Shown here in pieces: positions 16,355 through 24,438 of a stretch of DNA of 41,838 nucleotides. The notes under the pieces are model-generated. The model saw nothing but the letters and a program-made list of their open reading frames with translations, made no database searches and was not told where the DNA came from. A program made the position numbers and the translations under genes. This DNA comes from Candidatus Avelusimicrobium bubulum (lineage in GTDB: Bacteria > Elusimicrobiota > Elusimicrobia > Elusimicrobiales > Elusimicrobiaceae), in NCBI GenBank assembly GCA_902798835.1, contig CADBYN010000011.1, positions 1 to 41,838 of the forward strand, given 5' to 3'. Positions within the stretch are counted from its first letter, which is position 1. Every line of letters starts with the position of its first letter.

Positions 16355-16360
16355 AATTTT

Positions 16361-17113
16361 ATGGTCAAATGCGACGATGTTTTACATTTTTGGAATACAT
16401 ACCTGGAAAGCGCTTCCATTCCCGATGCCAGCCGTAATGGTTTGCAGGTGGCGGGAGCGGCTCAGCTGCGCAAGATTGTATTTGGCGTGTCGGCCTCACT
16501 AGAGCTGTTTAAAAAAGCGCAGGCGGTCGGGGCTGACTTAATTTGCGTGCACCACGGTTTGTTGTGGGGACACGAGCAACCCCTTACCGGGATGTTTGGA
16601 GAGCGCGTTCGTTTTCTCATGCAGCATAACATCGGGTTGGCCGCGTATCATCTGCCATTGGATAAACATCCTAAAATTGGGCATAACGCGTGTTTGATTC
16701 GTGCGTTGCGTGCCACGCACGTAAAACCTTTCGCCGCATACCACGACGTAACTATCGGCTACGAGGGGAATTTGCCTTCGACTCCGCTTGAAAAAATTGT
16801 GGATACGCTGGAAAAATTCTGCGGTGCTCCCGCGAATGTGTTAGCATTTGGCCCGCAAAAAATTAAACGAGTGGGCGTTGTAAGCGGCGGGGCATATAGC
16901 ATGTTGCCGCAAGCCATTGACCAAAAATTGGACTTATATGTAACCGGCATCTTGGATGAGCCGGCCTACGAATGGTGCCGCGAAGGCAAGATTAATTGCA
17001 TTGCGCTGGGGCATTATCATTCGGAAAAATGTGGAGTAGAAGCGTTGATGAAATTGACCGCACAAAAATTTCACGTGAAAACTCAATTTATAGATATTAA
17101 AAACCCATTGTAA
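16361..17113 (+). CDS. Nif3-like dinuclear metal protein
   Basis: 250 residues, the short form of the family without the inserted PII-like domain. Metal ligands are recognisable: His-His in ICVHHGLLWG, Asp in LPLDKHP, and His and Glu in ALGHYHSEKCGVEAL. Relatives form hexameric toroids with a two-metal site and are annotated as GTP cyclohydrolase I type 2 or as accessory proteins, but the physiological role is unsettled. No Shine-Dalgarno precedes the ATG; the -10 in the shared palindrome suggests a leaderless mRNA. The downstream M20 gene begins 13 nt after the stop, so the two are probably co-transcribed. Confidence 0.9.
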   Translation: MVKCDDVLHFWNTYLESASIPDASRNGLQVAGAAQLRKIVFGVSASLELFKKAQAVGADLICVHHGLLWGHEQPLTGMFGERVRFLMQHNIGLAAYHLPLDKHPKIGHNACLIRALRATHVKPFAAYHDVTIGYEGNLPSTPLEKIVDTLEKFCGAPANVLAFGPQKIKRVGVVSGGAYSMLPQAIDQKLDLYVTGILDEPAYEWCREGKINCIALGHYHSEKCGVEALMKLTAQKFHVKTQFIDIKNPL

Positions 17114-17126
17114 CAGAGAGGAAAAC

Positions 17127-18356
17127 ATGGAAAAAGCCTTATTTAAAAAAATAGATACATACAAACAAACGGTTATCGATTTGCAAACGCATATGATTGC
17201 TTGTCCGGCGGTATCCCCACACGAAGGAGGCGAAGGCGAACACGCGAAAGCCGAGTATTTGTTAGGGGTTCTTAAAGCCATGAAATTTGATGAAGTGATG
17301 CTCATTAAAGTCAAAGATACTAAAGCCAAAGGCGGATACCGCCCGAATATAGTGGCTAAGTACTACGGACAAAACAAAAACAAGACGTTTTGGGTAATGG
17401 CGCACATGGATGTAGTGCCGCCCGGTGATTTGAGTTTGTGGAAAACCGACCCGTTCAAAGCGGTGGTAAAGGGGGATAAGATTTACGGTCGCGGTTCGGA
17501 AGACAACCAACAAGGGTTGGTGTCTGGTTTGTTAACCGCCAAGGCCATGATGGACTTGGGAATTCGCCCGCCGTGCAACTACGCACTTTTACTTAATGCA
17601 GACGAAGAAATTGGTAGTCAATACGGTATTGTGCAAGTGCTTAAAAAACACGGGAAACTCTTTGGAAAACAAGATGTGTTTATGGTGCCCGACGGTGGAA
17701 ACCCGCAAGGTACGATGGTGGAAATTGCAGAGAAGAATATGATGTGGCTCAAATTTACCGTCCTGGGCAAACAAACCCATGGTTCTACGCCGCATAATGG
17801 GATCAACGCTCACCGCGTGGGTGCTCAACTGGTGGTAAAACTGTGCGATTTGGATAAAAAATTCAACAAGAAAAATCCACTTTTCGCTCCGGAAGTGGGC
17901 AGTACATTCGAACCTACCAAAAAAGAAGCAAATGTTCCCAACGTTAATACTATTCCGGGTACGGATGTGTTCTATTTTGATTGTCGTATCTTGCCGTGCT
18001 ATAAAAATGAAGACGTGCTAAAAGAAGTCCGCAAAATTACAAGCAAAGTAGAAAAGCAGTTTAAGGTGAAAGTAAAAATAGATATCGAGCAAACACACGC
18101 TTCGTTGCCTACGGACAAAGGAGCCTCGATTGTTGCACTCACCACGGCTGCAGCCAAAGCAGTTTACAAAAATAATCCGCGCCCGATGGGTGTAGGTGGC
18201 GGTACGGTGGGGGCTTATTTACGTAATGTGGGCTATCCCACGGTAGTGTTTTCTAAGTTGGATGATTTGGCCCACCAACCTAACGAGTATAGCAGCATTA
18301 AAAACACATTAGGAGACGCCAAAGTATTCGCGCATATTGCTATGCATTTTAAATAG
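17127..18356 (+). CDS. M20 family metallopeptidase/hydrolase
   Basis: 409 residues. The dinuclear zinc site of the ArgE/DapE/PepV family is present: FWVMAHMDVVPPGD, GRGSEDNQQG, LLNADEEIGS with the catalytic Glu, VPDGG, and a C-terminal His in LDDLAHQPNEYS. The dimerisation (lid) domain is the middle stretch around TVLGKQTHGSTPHNG. Likely cytoplasmic, as there is no signal peptide. Members with this EDNQQG/HMDVVPPGD pattern are annotated as M20 metallo-hydrolases or dipeptidases; the substrate is not determined. Start has GAGAGGA. It lies between nif3 and a pilin gene, with 8 nt to the latter. Confidence 0.9.
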   Translation: MEKALFKKIDTYKQTVIDLQTHMIACPAVSPHEGGEGEHAKAEYLLGVLKAMKFDEVMLIKVKDTKAKGGYRPNIVAKYYGQNKNKTFWVMAHMDVVPPGDLSLWKTDPFKAVVKGDKIYGRGSEDNQQGLVSGLLTAKAMMDLGIRPPCNYALLLNADEEIGSQYGIVQVLKKHGKLFGKQDVFMVPDGGNPQGTMVEIAEKNMMWLKFTVLGKQTHGSTPHNGINAHRVGAQLVVKLCDLDKKFNKKNPLFAPEVGSTFEPTKKEANVPNVNTIPGTDVFYFDCRILPCYKNEDVLKEVRKITSKVEKQFKVKVKIDIEQTHASLPTDKGASIVALTTAAAKAVYKNNPRPMGVGGGTVGAYLRNVGYPTVVFSKLDDLAHQPNEYSSIKNTLGDAKVFAHIAMHFK

Positions 18357-18364
18357 GAGAGACT

Positions 18365-18781
18365 ATGAAAAAAGGCTTTACTATTACAGAGATTGCTGTA
18401 GTAATTGTAGTATTGGCCCTTTTGCTAGGGTTTACAATACCTAAGTTTATGACCTTGTTGCACAAAGCACAAGAAGGCAGCACAAAACATAAACTGGTGC
18501 AAGTACGTAGTGCCATTGCCGCTTATTATGGGGAACATCAAGGAGTATATCCTACGGATGATTTGTCCAGCTTGGTGCCGGCTTATATTGAAAAAATTCC
18601 TCAAGTGCGTGTGCCGGGCTATCCGCCTTCTTCACACGTATCCACCGGTACTTATGAAGAGAGTTTTACCAAAACCGGCGGTTGGGCATATGTGAATAAT
18701 CCCAACGACCCGCGCTTTGGTGATTTTTTTGTCAACGTAGACGATTTGGATAGCTACGGCAAACATTGGGCTTCGTTGTAA
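18365..18781 (+). CDS. GspG-like pseudopilin
   Basis: 138 residues. The leader MKKG is followed by FTITEIAVVIVVLALLLGF, with the Glu5 needed for assembly. The hydrophobic helix ends IPKFMTLLHKAQ, and a short head follows with YPTDDLSSLVPAYIEKIPQ and GGWAYVNNP, the pattern of GspG/type II pseudopilins. Such proteins are processed by PilD and polymerise below an assembly ATPase. The pilD gene follows by 1 nt, and the M20 gene ends 8 nt upstream. A strong AGGAGAG precedes the ATG. It lacks the Cys pairs of the large pilins in this window. Confidence 0.87.
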   Translation: MKKGFTITEIAVVIVVLALLLGFTIPKFMTLLHKAQEGSTKHKLVQVRSAIAAYYGEHQGVYPTDDLSSLVPAYIEKIPQVRVPGYPPSSHVSTGTYEESFTKTGGWAYVNNPNDPRFGDFFVNVDDLDSYGKHWASL

Positions 18782-18782
18782 T

Positions 18783-19565
18783 ATGCAAACATTAATTCTT
18801 GTTTTTTCAGGGATTTTTGGCCTTATTTTAGGCAGTTTTTTCAACGTGTGTATTTATCGTATTCCAAATGGAAAATCTATTGTATGGCCGGGCTCGTTCT
18901 GCCCCAAGTGCAATAAGCCCATTAAATGGTACGATAATATTCCCGTGCTTAGCTATCTGTTCTTATTGGGAAAATGCCGCCAATGTAAAGCGCCCATTTC
19001 TATTCAATATCCGCTGGTGGAACTCTTGACCGGTTTGCTTACGGTGTTGTTTGTGTGGCACAATGGGCTTGCGTTATGGACTTTTGTGTTATTAACGGCA
19101 GTATATTTCTTAATCATTCTTTCCGTGATTGACTTGGAACTCATGATCATTCCGGACCGCTTTTCCCTGGGGCTTATTGTATTGGGTGTTGCGTTTGCCT
19201 GGTGCAACCCGAACTTCACCGGAGTATGGTGGCAGAAAGAGCTGGCCTCGCTTTTAGGCGCCGGTGTGGGTCTGTTTGGCGTGCTCGCAATTGCACTGAT
19301 CGGCACCTGGATTTTTAAGAAAGAAGCCATGGGAGGCGGAGACGTGAAACTCATGGCAGGCATTGGTGCGTTTATCGGTTGGAAAGGCGTGATTACTACC
19401 GTAATTATGGGTTCATTTTTTGGGTTGGTATACGCGCTCATTCTGATGATTTTTAAAGGCAAAAAAGGAAGCGATGCTATCCCTTTTGGCCCATTTTTGA
19501 GCTTAGGTGCATTGGTAAATTTTTTCTACTTAATTACGCCCGCTATGCTAGTTATTGAATTGTAA
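18783..19565 (+). CDS. pilD: Prepilin leader peptidase / N-methyltransferase PilD
   Basis: 260 residues. The N-terminal domain has GSFFNVCIYRIPNGKSIV and the two zinc-type Cys pairs CPKC and CRQC (~42-70). The A24 aspartyl protease domain has the catalytic Asp in VIDLELMIIPDR and in GGGDVKLMAG. About eight membrane helices are predicted. It cuts the positively charged leader after Gly and N-methylates the new Phe of pilins, so it should process the four pilin-like proteins encoded in this window. It starts 1 nt after the pseudopilin stop, so the two are co-translated; a terminator closes the operon. Confidence 0.96.
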   Translation: MQTLILVFSGIFGLILGSFFNVCIYRIPNGKSIVWPGSFCPKCNKPIKWYDNIPVLSYLFLLGKCRQCKAPISIQYPLVELLTGLLTVLFVWHNGLALWTFVLLTAVYFLIILSVIDLELMIIPDRFSLGLIVLGVAFAWCNPNFTGVWWQKELASLLGAGVGLFGVLAIALIGTWIFKKEAMGGGDVKLMAGIGAFIGWKGVITTVIMGSFFGLVYALILMIFKGKKGSDAIPFGPFLSLGALVNFFYLITPAMLVIEL

Positions 19566-19585
19566 AATAAAATTCAGTAAAGCTA

Positions 19586-19622
19586 AAGCGCCCATCCACT
19601 AAAGATGGGCGCTTTTCTTTTG
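19586..19622 (+). terminator. Intrinsic terminator after pilD
   Basis: 11-bp perfect stem AAGCGCCCATC / GATGGGCGCTT with a 7-nt loop, followed by TTTTCTTTT. Confidence 0.93.
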
Positions 19623-19651
19623 TTGTTTATTTGTTATAAAAAAGAAAACGC

Positions 19652-19679
19652 TTGAATCGTTTTTTTTTTTTCTTATAAT
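19652..19679 (+). promoter_or_regulatory. Pilin promoter with T12 tract in the spacer
   Basis: TTGAAT (19652-19657), a 16-nt spacer of which twelve consecutive bases are T (19660-19671), then TATAAT (19674-19679). Slippage in the T run would change the -35/-10 spacing. Confidence 0.65.
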
Positions 19680-19725
19680 GGACTATATGCGATATTATTT
19701 TTGTATAAATGGGGGGGTACCCGGT

Positions 19726-20214
19726 ATGAAAAAGAGTTGTTTTAAAGGCCGTATAAAAGGTTTTACGCTTATAGAGTTGTTAGTAGTAGTGCTTATTATT
19801 GGGATATTGGCGGCAATTGCGTTACCGCAATACCAAAAAGCAGTAGAAAAAAGCCGTACAGCGGAAGCTTTGCAAAATGCCAGGCTCATTCAACAATGTA
19901 TTGATTGGTATAGGTTAGAACATGACATCCCAGCGGCGTATAGTTCTGTTTCGTTATCTGATATGAACTGTCCGATAGAACTTAATTTGGGAAGATTGAA
20001 TGAAAATGGTGTTTATGAAACTCAAGATTTTGAAACAGCCGTCGATTGTTATCATTCGCATTGTGTAGTAGAAATTTGGCGTTTGCCGAACTTATATACT
20101 TTAGTAATGAATCAAGGTGGAAATTGGTGTATTACACAAGAAACAAGTATGGGGCGCTACATTTGTGACAGCCTTAGGAATCAAGGTTGGCAATATGGAG
20201 ATTATGAATATTAA
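19726..20214 (+). CDS. Type IV pilin, six-cysteine type
   Basis: 162 residues from the ATG at 19726 (MKKSCFKGRIKG); an earlier in-frame ATG at 19678 lies in the -10 box, so cannot be used from this promoter. The 12-residue leader is cut before FTLIELLVVVLIIGILAA. The alpha1 helix ends KAVEKSRTAEALQNARLIQ. The head carries Cys in QQCIDWY, MNCPIEL, VDCYHSHC, NWCITQE and YICDSL. The pilin encoded at 40004-40609 on the minus strand is a clear paralogue with most of these Cys in place (CFDWY, MNCPIEI, YICDSL). Seven G's precede ACCCGGT before the ATG and may act as the ribosome site. It stands alone between terminators, next to the convergent pilT. Confidence 0.92.
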   Translation: MKKSCFKGRIKGFTLIELLVVVLIIGILAAIALPQYQKAVEKSRTAEALQNARLIQQCIDWYRLEHDIPAAYSSVSLSDMNCPIELNLGRLNENGVYETQDFETAVDCYHSHCVVEIWRLPNLYTLVMNQGGNWCITQETSMGRYICDSLRNQGWQYGDYEY

Positions 20215-20228
20215 TGATTACCTCTAAC

Positions 20229-20258
20229 AAAACCCCCGGCGAAGTGCCGGGGGTTTTT
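20229..20258. terminator. Bidirectional terminator between pilin and pilT
   Basis: 12-bp stem AAAACCCCCGGC / GCCGGGGGTTTT with loop GAAGT. A-run on the left and T-run on the right allow it to act on both strands. Confidence 0.93.
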
Positions 20259-20274
20259 ACATATAATCAAGTTA

Positions 20275-21354
20275 TTATTTGAAGTTGGACGTACCGAGTT
20301 TCTGTTGCAAATACGTCTTGAGACCGCCTTGATCGCTGGAATGTGCCAGGGCAGTTTCGTAGCTGATTTTCTTTTCCATGTAGAGTTGACCAAGCGCTTC
20401 GTTCATCGTACGCATACCGATGCTGGCATTAGTCTGCATGGTGGAGATGATTTGCTCGGCTTTTCCGTCACGGATTAAACTGCGTACAGCGGAGTTAGCA
20501 ATTAACACTTCGCACGCCATGGCGCGTCCGCCGTTGAGGGCAGGGATTAATTGCTGTGACAAAATCGCCTCTAAGACGAAGGACAACTGCGTGCGGATTT
20601 GCGGTTGCTGGTTAGGCGGGAAGACGTCAATGATACGGTTGATAGATTGTACCGCGTCGTTGGTGTGCAACGTGGCAAACACCAAGTGACCGGTTTCAGC
20701 CAGCGTCAAGCACGCTTCCATGGTTTCACGGTCGCGCAACTCACCGACCAGGATGATATCCGGGTCCTGACGCAAAAAGTGTTTCAAGGCTGCCGCGAAC
20801 GAGTGTGTATCACAGCCTACTTCACGTTGGTTGACGATACTGCGTTTATGCGGGTGCACGAATTCGATAGGATCTTCTACCGTCATGATGTGGTTGCTTT
20901 CATTCATGTTGAGGTAGTTGATCATGCTGGCTAGAGAGGTAGATTTACCGGATCCGGTAGCACCGGTTACCAGCACGAGCCCTTTGTTTAGTTTCATGAT
21001 ATTGTAGACGACTTGGGGTAAATTGAGTTCTTCAAAGGTCTGGAATTCGTTTGGAATAGAACGCAAGGCAGCGGCAATGCAACCTTTCTCGCGGTAGATG
21101 TTTACACGCAAGCGGCCCAAGGCTTTCAGCCCGAAGGAGAAATCTAATTCCAAATCTTCTTCAAAGCGCTGGCGCTGTTCATCGGTCATAATGGAATAAA
21201 TAAGCGTTTGGGCGCTTTCTTTGGTAAGTGTCTCGAATTGGGTTGCGTATAATTTCCCTTGGATACGAAGTACCGGCGGCACGCCTACTGCCAAGTGAAT
21301 ATCAGAGGCGTTTTTGGCTTTCATGAGTGAAAACAAATCATCCATCAATATCAT
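20275..21354 (-). CDS. pilT: Type IV pilus retraction ATPase PilT
   Basis: 359 residues. N-terminal PAS-like domain (NASDIHLAVGVPPVLRIQG), Walker A GATGSGKST, Asp box (HIMTVEDPIEFVH), Walker B (DIILVGELRD), His box (ETGHLVFATLHTNDA) and the PilT-type AIRNLIRE-like motif (AVRSLIRDGK) near the C-terminus. The protein is a hexameric cytoplasmic motor that depolymerises pili. Start at MILMDD, with AAGGGG 7 nt upstream; Met4 is a possible alternative. It is last in an apparent gltX-GYF_2-pilT operon (17-nt gap). No assembly ATPase (PilB) or platform protein (PilC) is in the window. Confidence 0.96.
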   Translation of the reverse strand: MILMDDLFSLMKAKNASDIHLAVGVPPVLRIQGKLYATQFETLTKESAQTLIYSIMTDEQRQRFEEDLELDFSFGLKALGRLRVNIYREKGCIAAALRSIPNEFQTFEELNLPQVVYNIMKLNKGLVLVTGATGSGKSTSLASMINYLNMNESNHIMTVEDPIEFVHPHKRSIVNQREVGCDTHSFAAALKHFLRQDPDIILVGELRDRETMEACLTLAETGHLVFATLHTNDAVQSINRIIDVFPPNQQPQIRTQLSFVLEAILSQQLIPALNGGRAMACEVLIANSAVRSLIRDGKAEQIISTMQTNASIGMRTMNEALGQLYMEKKISYETALAHSSDQGGLKTYLQQKLGTSNFK

Positions 21355-21371
21355 AATTAGACCCCTTGAAA

Positions 21372-22805
21372 CTAAATTTTTCCTACTAAATCGAGTGAAA
21401 TATTATTAAGTGCTCCGGTTAATTTATTGGCATCTACATCAACCTGGAATACATATATGATAGGTTCTTTTCGCGTTTTGGTCAACCGGTATTTTACGAT
21501 ATATGTATTTTTGTACAAGGGCTCAACCCCCCAAGCGGCGGTATATCCCTGCGTTAACTGATCCTGATAAATGTGGTTTAAATAGCTGGCGATAGTGCCC
21601 CGGTTTCCCGAGAGTAGGTGATTTTGAGCAATGGACAAGGCCTTTTGCTTAGAGTCCTGCTCTTCGTTTTCCGCTTCGGTGTTCACGGCCGGAACGACAG
21701 CCGGAAGAGGAGAAGGGGGCTCGTTAAGTAATTCTTGCGTGTACGCACTATTGGAACTGGCAGACGTAGTTTGCGGCGTGGTAACTCGTTGAAATTTTTT
21801 CAATTGCATCATACATACCAAGGCTACCATAATAGCTAGCGCGGCCAAAAGCATAATAAGAATTCTGCGTTGCGCCTTATATTGTTTTTTTAAGTGAGAA
21901 TTTTGTGTTTCATTCAGAAAGTCTTTCATTTCCTTGGTTTGTTTCAAGCGGGCACGCACGCTATTGACTTCCACTTTCTCGGCGCGTAGCAAGGCGGGAT
22001 TGGGGATGATCCCCTGTGATTCTTCTTTAGGAGTGTCTTGTGCCTTGGCTGCTTGCTTGGGTTGAGCGGCAAAATCGGTGGAAGGGACAGTTGCTGTCTG
22101 CGGTTGCGTGACTAGTTCCTCGGGTACATCGGTAGGCTGCGCAGCGGCAGTCGGTTCTTTTACCTGTTCACTTTCTAATACGGGTAAGGTAGAAGAAGGT
22201 AAGGGCGGCAACGTGGGCGGTTCATCCTTGGAAAGGGGCGCTTTCGTGGCAAAAACCTCGGTGGCAGTAGCTACGTGGTGGGTGGCTTCTATCGGATCGG
22301 CCGGGCTTTCTTGCGCGGCCTTTTCTTCTTCGAGTTGTTTGCGGCGCGTAGAAGAAGTTTTAGCCAGTTGCTTTTCCAACGCGTGTGCCAAATCCATATC
22401 CGAATCATCATTTGGATCCGGGATGCCGAGGATATCCCCCAGGTCTTCCTCTTTAATATTATTAAAATAATCTTCAATGGGCCCGGGTTTGGAGGGCTTT
22501 TTGGGAATTTCCAAATTGGGGCCCTCGGTGGGGGCTTCATCAAACGAAAGCGGCGAGCGCTCTTTTAAGAGGGAATCCATCTCCTCTTCAAAGGTAGCGG
22601 CGCTGCTTTCTTGCGGTTCGGGAGCATTTTTAATCAGCCAAGTTTTTACGTCGGAAAATAACGCCGCCGGTTGCCAATGGTCACCATCATCACTGAATTC
22701 TTCAGGACAAATCAAACTGGTGGCGCCAAAGCTCTTGTTTGCGACCAAATCTTTGATAGCAAATGGACCAATCACGTCATTTCCGTCGAAAAACCAATAT
22801 TTCAT
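21372..22805 (-). CDS. GYF_2-domain single-pass membrane protein next to pilT
   Basis: 477 residues from the ATG at 22805 (MKYWFFDGNDVIGPF), which has AAAGGG upstream; nine residues of upstream open frame are discarded. Residues 1-60 match the GYF_2/DUF4339 fold (WFFDGN...GPF...L...DHWQPA). A long Pro/Glu/Ala-rich, probably disordered region (~70-280) follows, then a basic helix, a membrane helix (~313-335), a Ser/Pro linker and a C-terminal domain of ~90 residues (IYQDQLTQGYTAAWGVEP ... FQVDVDANKLTGALNNIS). The topology suggests a cytosolic GYF_2 domain and a periplasmic C-terminus. No named function. Its place between gltX and pilT, 17 nt from each, suggests a link to pili or motility. Confidence 0.75.
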   Translation of the reverse strand: MKYWFFDGNDVIGPFAIKDLVANKSFGATSLICPEEFSDDGDHWQPAALFSDVKTWLIKNAPEPQESSAATFEEEMDSLLKERSPLSFDEAPTEGPNLEIPKKPSKPGPIEDYFNNIKEEDLGDILGIPDPNDDSDMDLAHALEKQLAKTSSTRRKQLEEEKAAQESPADPIEATHHVATATEVFATKAPLSKDEPPTLPPLPSSTLPVLESEQVKEPTAAAQPTDVPEELVTQPQTATVPSTDFAAQPKQAAKAQDTPKEESQGIIPNPALLRAEKVEVNSVRARLKQTKEMKDFLNETQNSHLKKQYKAQRRILIMLLAALAIMVALVCMMQLKKFQRVTTPQTTSASSNSAYTQELLNEPPSPLPAVVPAVNTEAENEEQDSKQKALSIAQNHLLSGNRGTIASYLNHIYQDQLTQGYTAAWGVEPLYKNTYIVKYRLTKTRKEPIIYVFQVDVDANKLTGALNNISLDLVGKI

Positions 22806-22822
22806 GCAAACCCTTTTGTGAT

Positions 22823-24286
22823 TTATTTGCAATACGTAACTGCTTTTTTCAAACGATTAAGTACCGTTTCTTTCCCCATACACTCCAGCATTTTAAACAG
22901 CGTTGGCCCATGGGTGCGACCGGAAACAGCTACGCGCACCGGGTGGAAAATTTGCCCGGCTTTATAGCCATTTTCTTTGGCATAGGCACGTGCGGCGGCT
23001 TCCAAATTTACATCGGTAAAATCGGTAATATCCCCGTATACTTTTATCATCCCTTCCAATACGGCCTTGGCTTCGGGTTTGGCAAATACTTTATCAAGGG
23101 CTTCCTGTTCCATGACGGGCTCTTCAAAGAAAAAGCGGATTAGATCCGGGATTTCGGTTAGAAGTTTGTATTTTTCTTGTTCTAGCCCGATGATATTTTC
23201 CAAGCGTTTGCGGTCTACCCCGGCCACGTTAATGCCGGCTTTCTCGATAAACGGCAAGGCCAAGTCGGTTAAGCGGGCAATCGGCGTTTGGCGGATATAT
23301 TCCCCATTCATCCAGTTGAGTTTTTCCGGGTCCATGACGGCCGGGCTGGGTTGGCAGCCGGAGATATCAAATTTTTCTTCCAGCTCGCCGGGAGCAAAAA
23401 TCTGTTGAGAATCCGACGTGGCCCATCCCAAAAGTGCCAAATAGTTTTTCAGGGCTTCGGGCAAATATCCCATGTTGCGAAACTCCACCACGTTGGTAGC
23501 ACCGTGACGTTTGGAAAGCTTTTTGCCGTCCGGGCCGTGGATCATAGACAAGTGCGCAAACATCGGTTCTTTCCATCCCAGGGCGCGATAAATTTGAATT
23601 TGCGCCGGGGTATTGGAGATATGGTCATCCCCGCGGATGACGTGCGTCATACGCATGAGGTGGTCATCTACTACGACGGCAAAGTTATAGGTGGGGTAGC
23701 CGCTGGTTTTTTGGATGACCAGGTCATACAAATCTTTGCTGGCAAATTTTACATGTCCGCGGATGAGGTCATCCCACTCTACGTCCCCTTCGGTTGGCAT
23801 GCGGAAACGGATGACGTATTTGCGGCCTTGCGCTTCTAGAGCAGCCTGTTCTTCTTTAGTTAGGTGCGCGCACTTGCCGGAGTATTTCGGCGGGCGGTGT
23901 TCGGCCAAGCATTTTTGGCGGTTGGCTTCCAATTCTTCTTCGGTGCAGTAGCACTTGTAGGCTTTGCCTTCAGCGATGAGCTGGTCGATATATTTTTTGT
24001 AAATTCCCTGGTCGGCACGGATGGCTTGATAATACGGAGCGTCGGGCCCTTTGTTGGTACCGTCGGGCATGGGGCCTTCGTCCCAGTTTAGTTGCATCCA
24101 TTGCATACCTTCAAAAATGGCATCGGTAGAGGCTTGGGTGGAGCGTTCTTCGTCGGTATCTTCAATGCGTAAGAGAAACGTTCCTTTGTTTTTCTTGGCG
24201 AATAAATAGTTAAATAACGCGGTACGTACGCCGCCAATGTGTAAAAATCCCGTCGGGGAGGGTGCAAAACGAACACGAACTGTCAT
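22823..24286 (-). CDS. gltX: Glutamyl-tRNA synthetase
   Basis: 487 residues. Class I signature PSPTGFLHIGGVRTALF near the N-terminus, the KLSKRHGA (KMSKS-type) loop in the middle, the zinc-like CYC...C segment (KCYCTEEELEANRQKC) and the anticodon-binding helical C-terminus. It charges tRNA-Glu; whether it also charges tRNA-Gln (non-discriminating) is not decidable here. The ATG has a GAGGAAG Shine-Dalgarno. First gene of the apparent gltX-GYF_2-pilT operon. Confidence 0.97.
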   Translation of the reverse strand: MTVRVRFAPSPTGFLHIGGVRTALFNYLFAKKNKGTFLLRIEDTDEERSTQASTDAIFEGMQWMQLNWDEGPMPDGTNKGPDAPYYQAIRADQGIYKKYIDQLIAEGKAYKCYCTEEELEANRQKCLAEHRPPKYSGKCAHLTKEEQAALEAQGRKYVIRFRMPTEGDVEWDDLIRGHVKFASKDLYDLVIQKTSGYPTYNFAVVVDDHLMRMTHVIRGDDHISNTPAQIQIYRALGWKEPMFAHLSMIHGPDGKKLSKRHGATNVVEFRNMGYLPEALKNYLALLGWATSDSQQIFAPGELEEKFDISGCQPSPAVMDPEKLNWMNGEYIRQTPIARLTDLALPFIEKAGINVAGVDRKRLENIIGLEQEKYKLLTEIPDLIRFFFEEPVMEQEALDKVFAKPEAKAVLEGMIKVYGDITDFTDVNLEAAARAYAKENGYKAGQIFHPVRVAVSGRTHGPTLFKMLECMGKETVLNRLKKAVTYCK

Positions 24287-24319
24287 AATAATTCTTCCTC
24301 AAAATAATAAGATACATAT

Positions 24320-24325
24320 ATTATA
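24320..24325 (-). promoter_or_regulatory. -10 element of the gltX operon
   Basis: TATAAT on the minus strand, 33 nt before the gltX ATG. No good -35 is visible. Confidence 0.45.
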
Positions 24326-24370
24326 CTTTTTTTGACGAGCGTTGGGGGGCTCGGGTTGACTCGTGATACA

Positions 24371-24405
24371 GTACCCGGTCCTTTTCTCTTGTCCGGGGTA
24401 TTTTT
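24371..24405 (+). terminator. Possible orphan hairpin terminator
   Basis: ACCCGG / CCGGGGT (one bulge, 14-nt loop) followed by ATTTTT, in a divergent intergenic region where no plus-strand gene lies upstream. It may end a short divergent transcript, or be chance. Confidence 0.3.
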
Positions 24406-24426
24406 GCCCTTACACCGTAAATTTTT

Positions 24427-24432
24427 TAAAAT
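24427..24432 (+). promoter_or_regulatory. -10 box abutting the metallophosphoesterase gene
   Basis: TAAAAT ends 6 nt before the ATG at 24439. There is no Shine-Dalgarno, so a leaderless mRNA is likely. Confidence 0.45.
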
Positions 24433-24438
24433 ATACCT

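Noticed and set aside
19711-19717. G7 run near the pilin ribosome site as a second phase-variable tract
   Set aside because: Seven bases is short for slippage and the run lies outside the coding sequence from the chosen start; it may simply serve as the ribosome site.
19678-19725. Upstream ATG giving a 28-residue pilin leader
   Set aside because: It lies in the -10 box, upstream of the predicted transcription start, so the mRNA from this promoter would not contain it.
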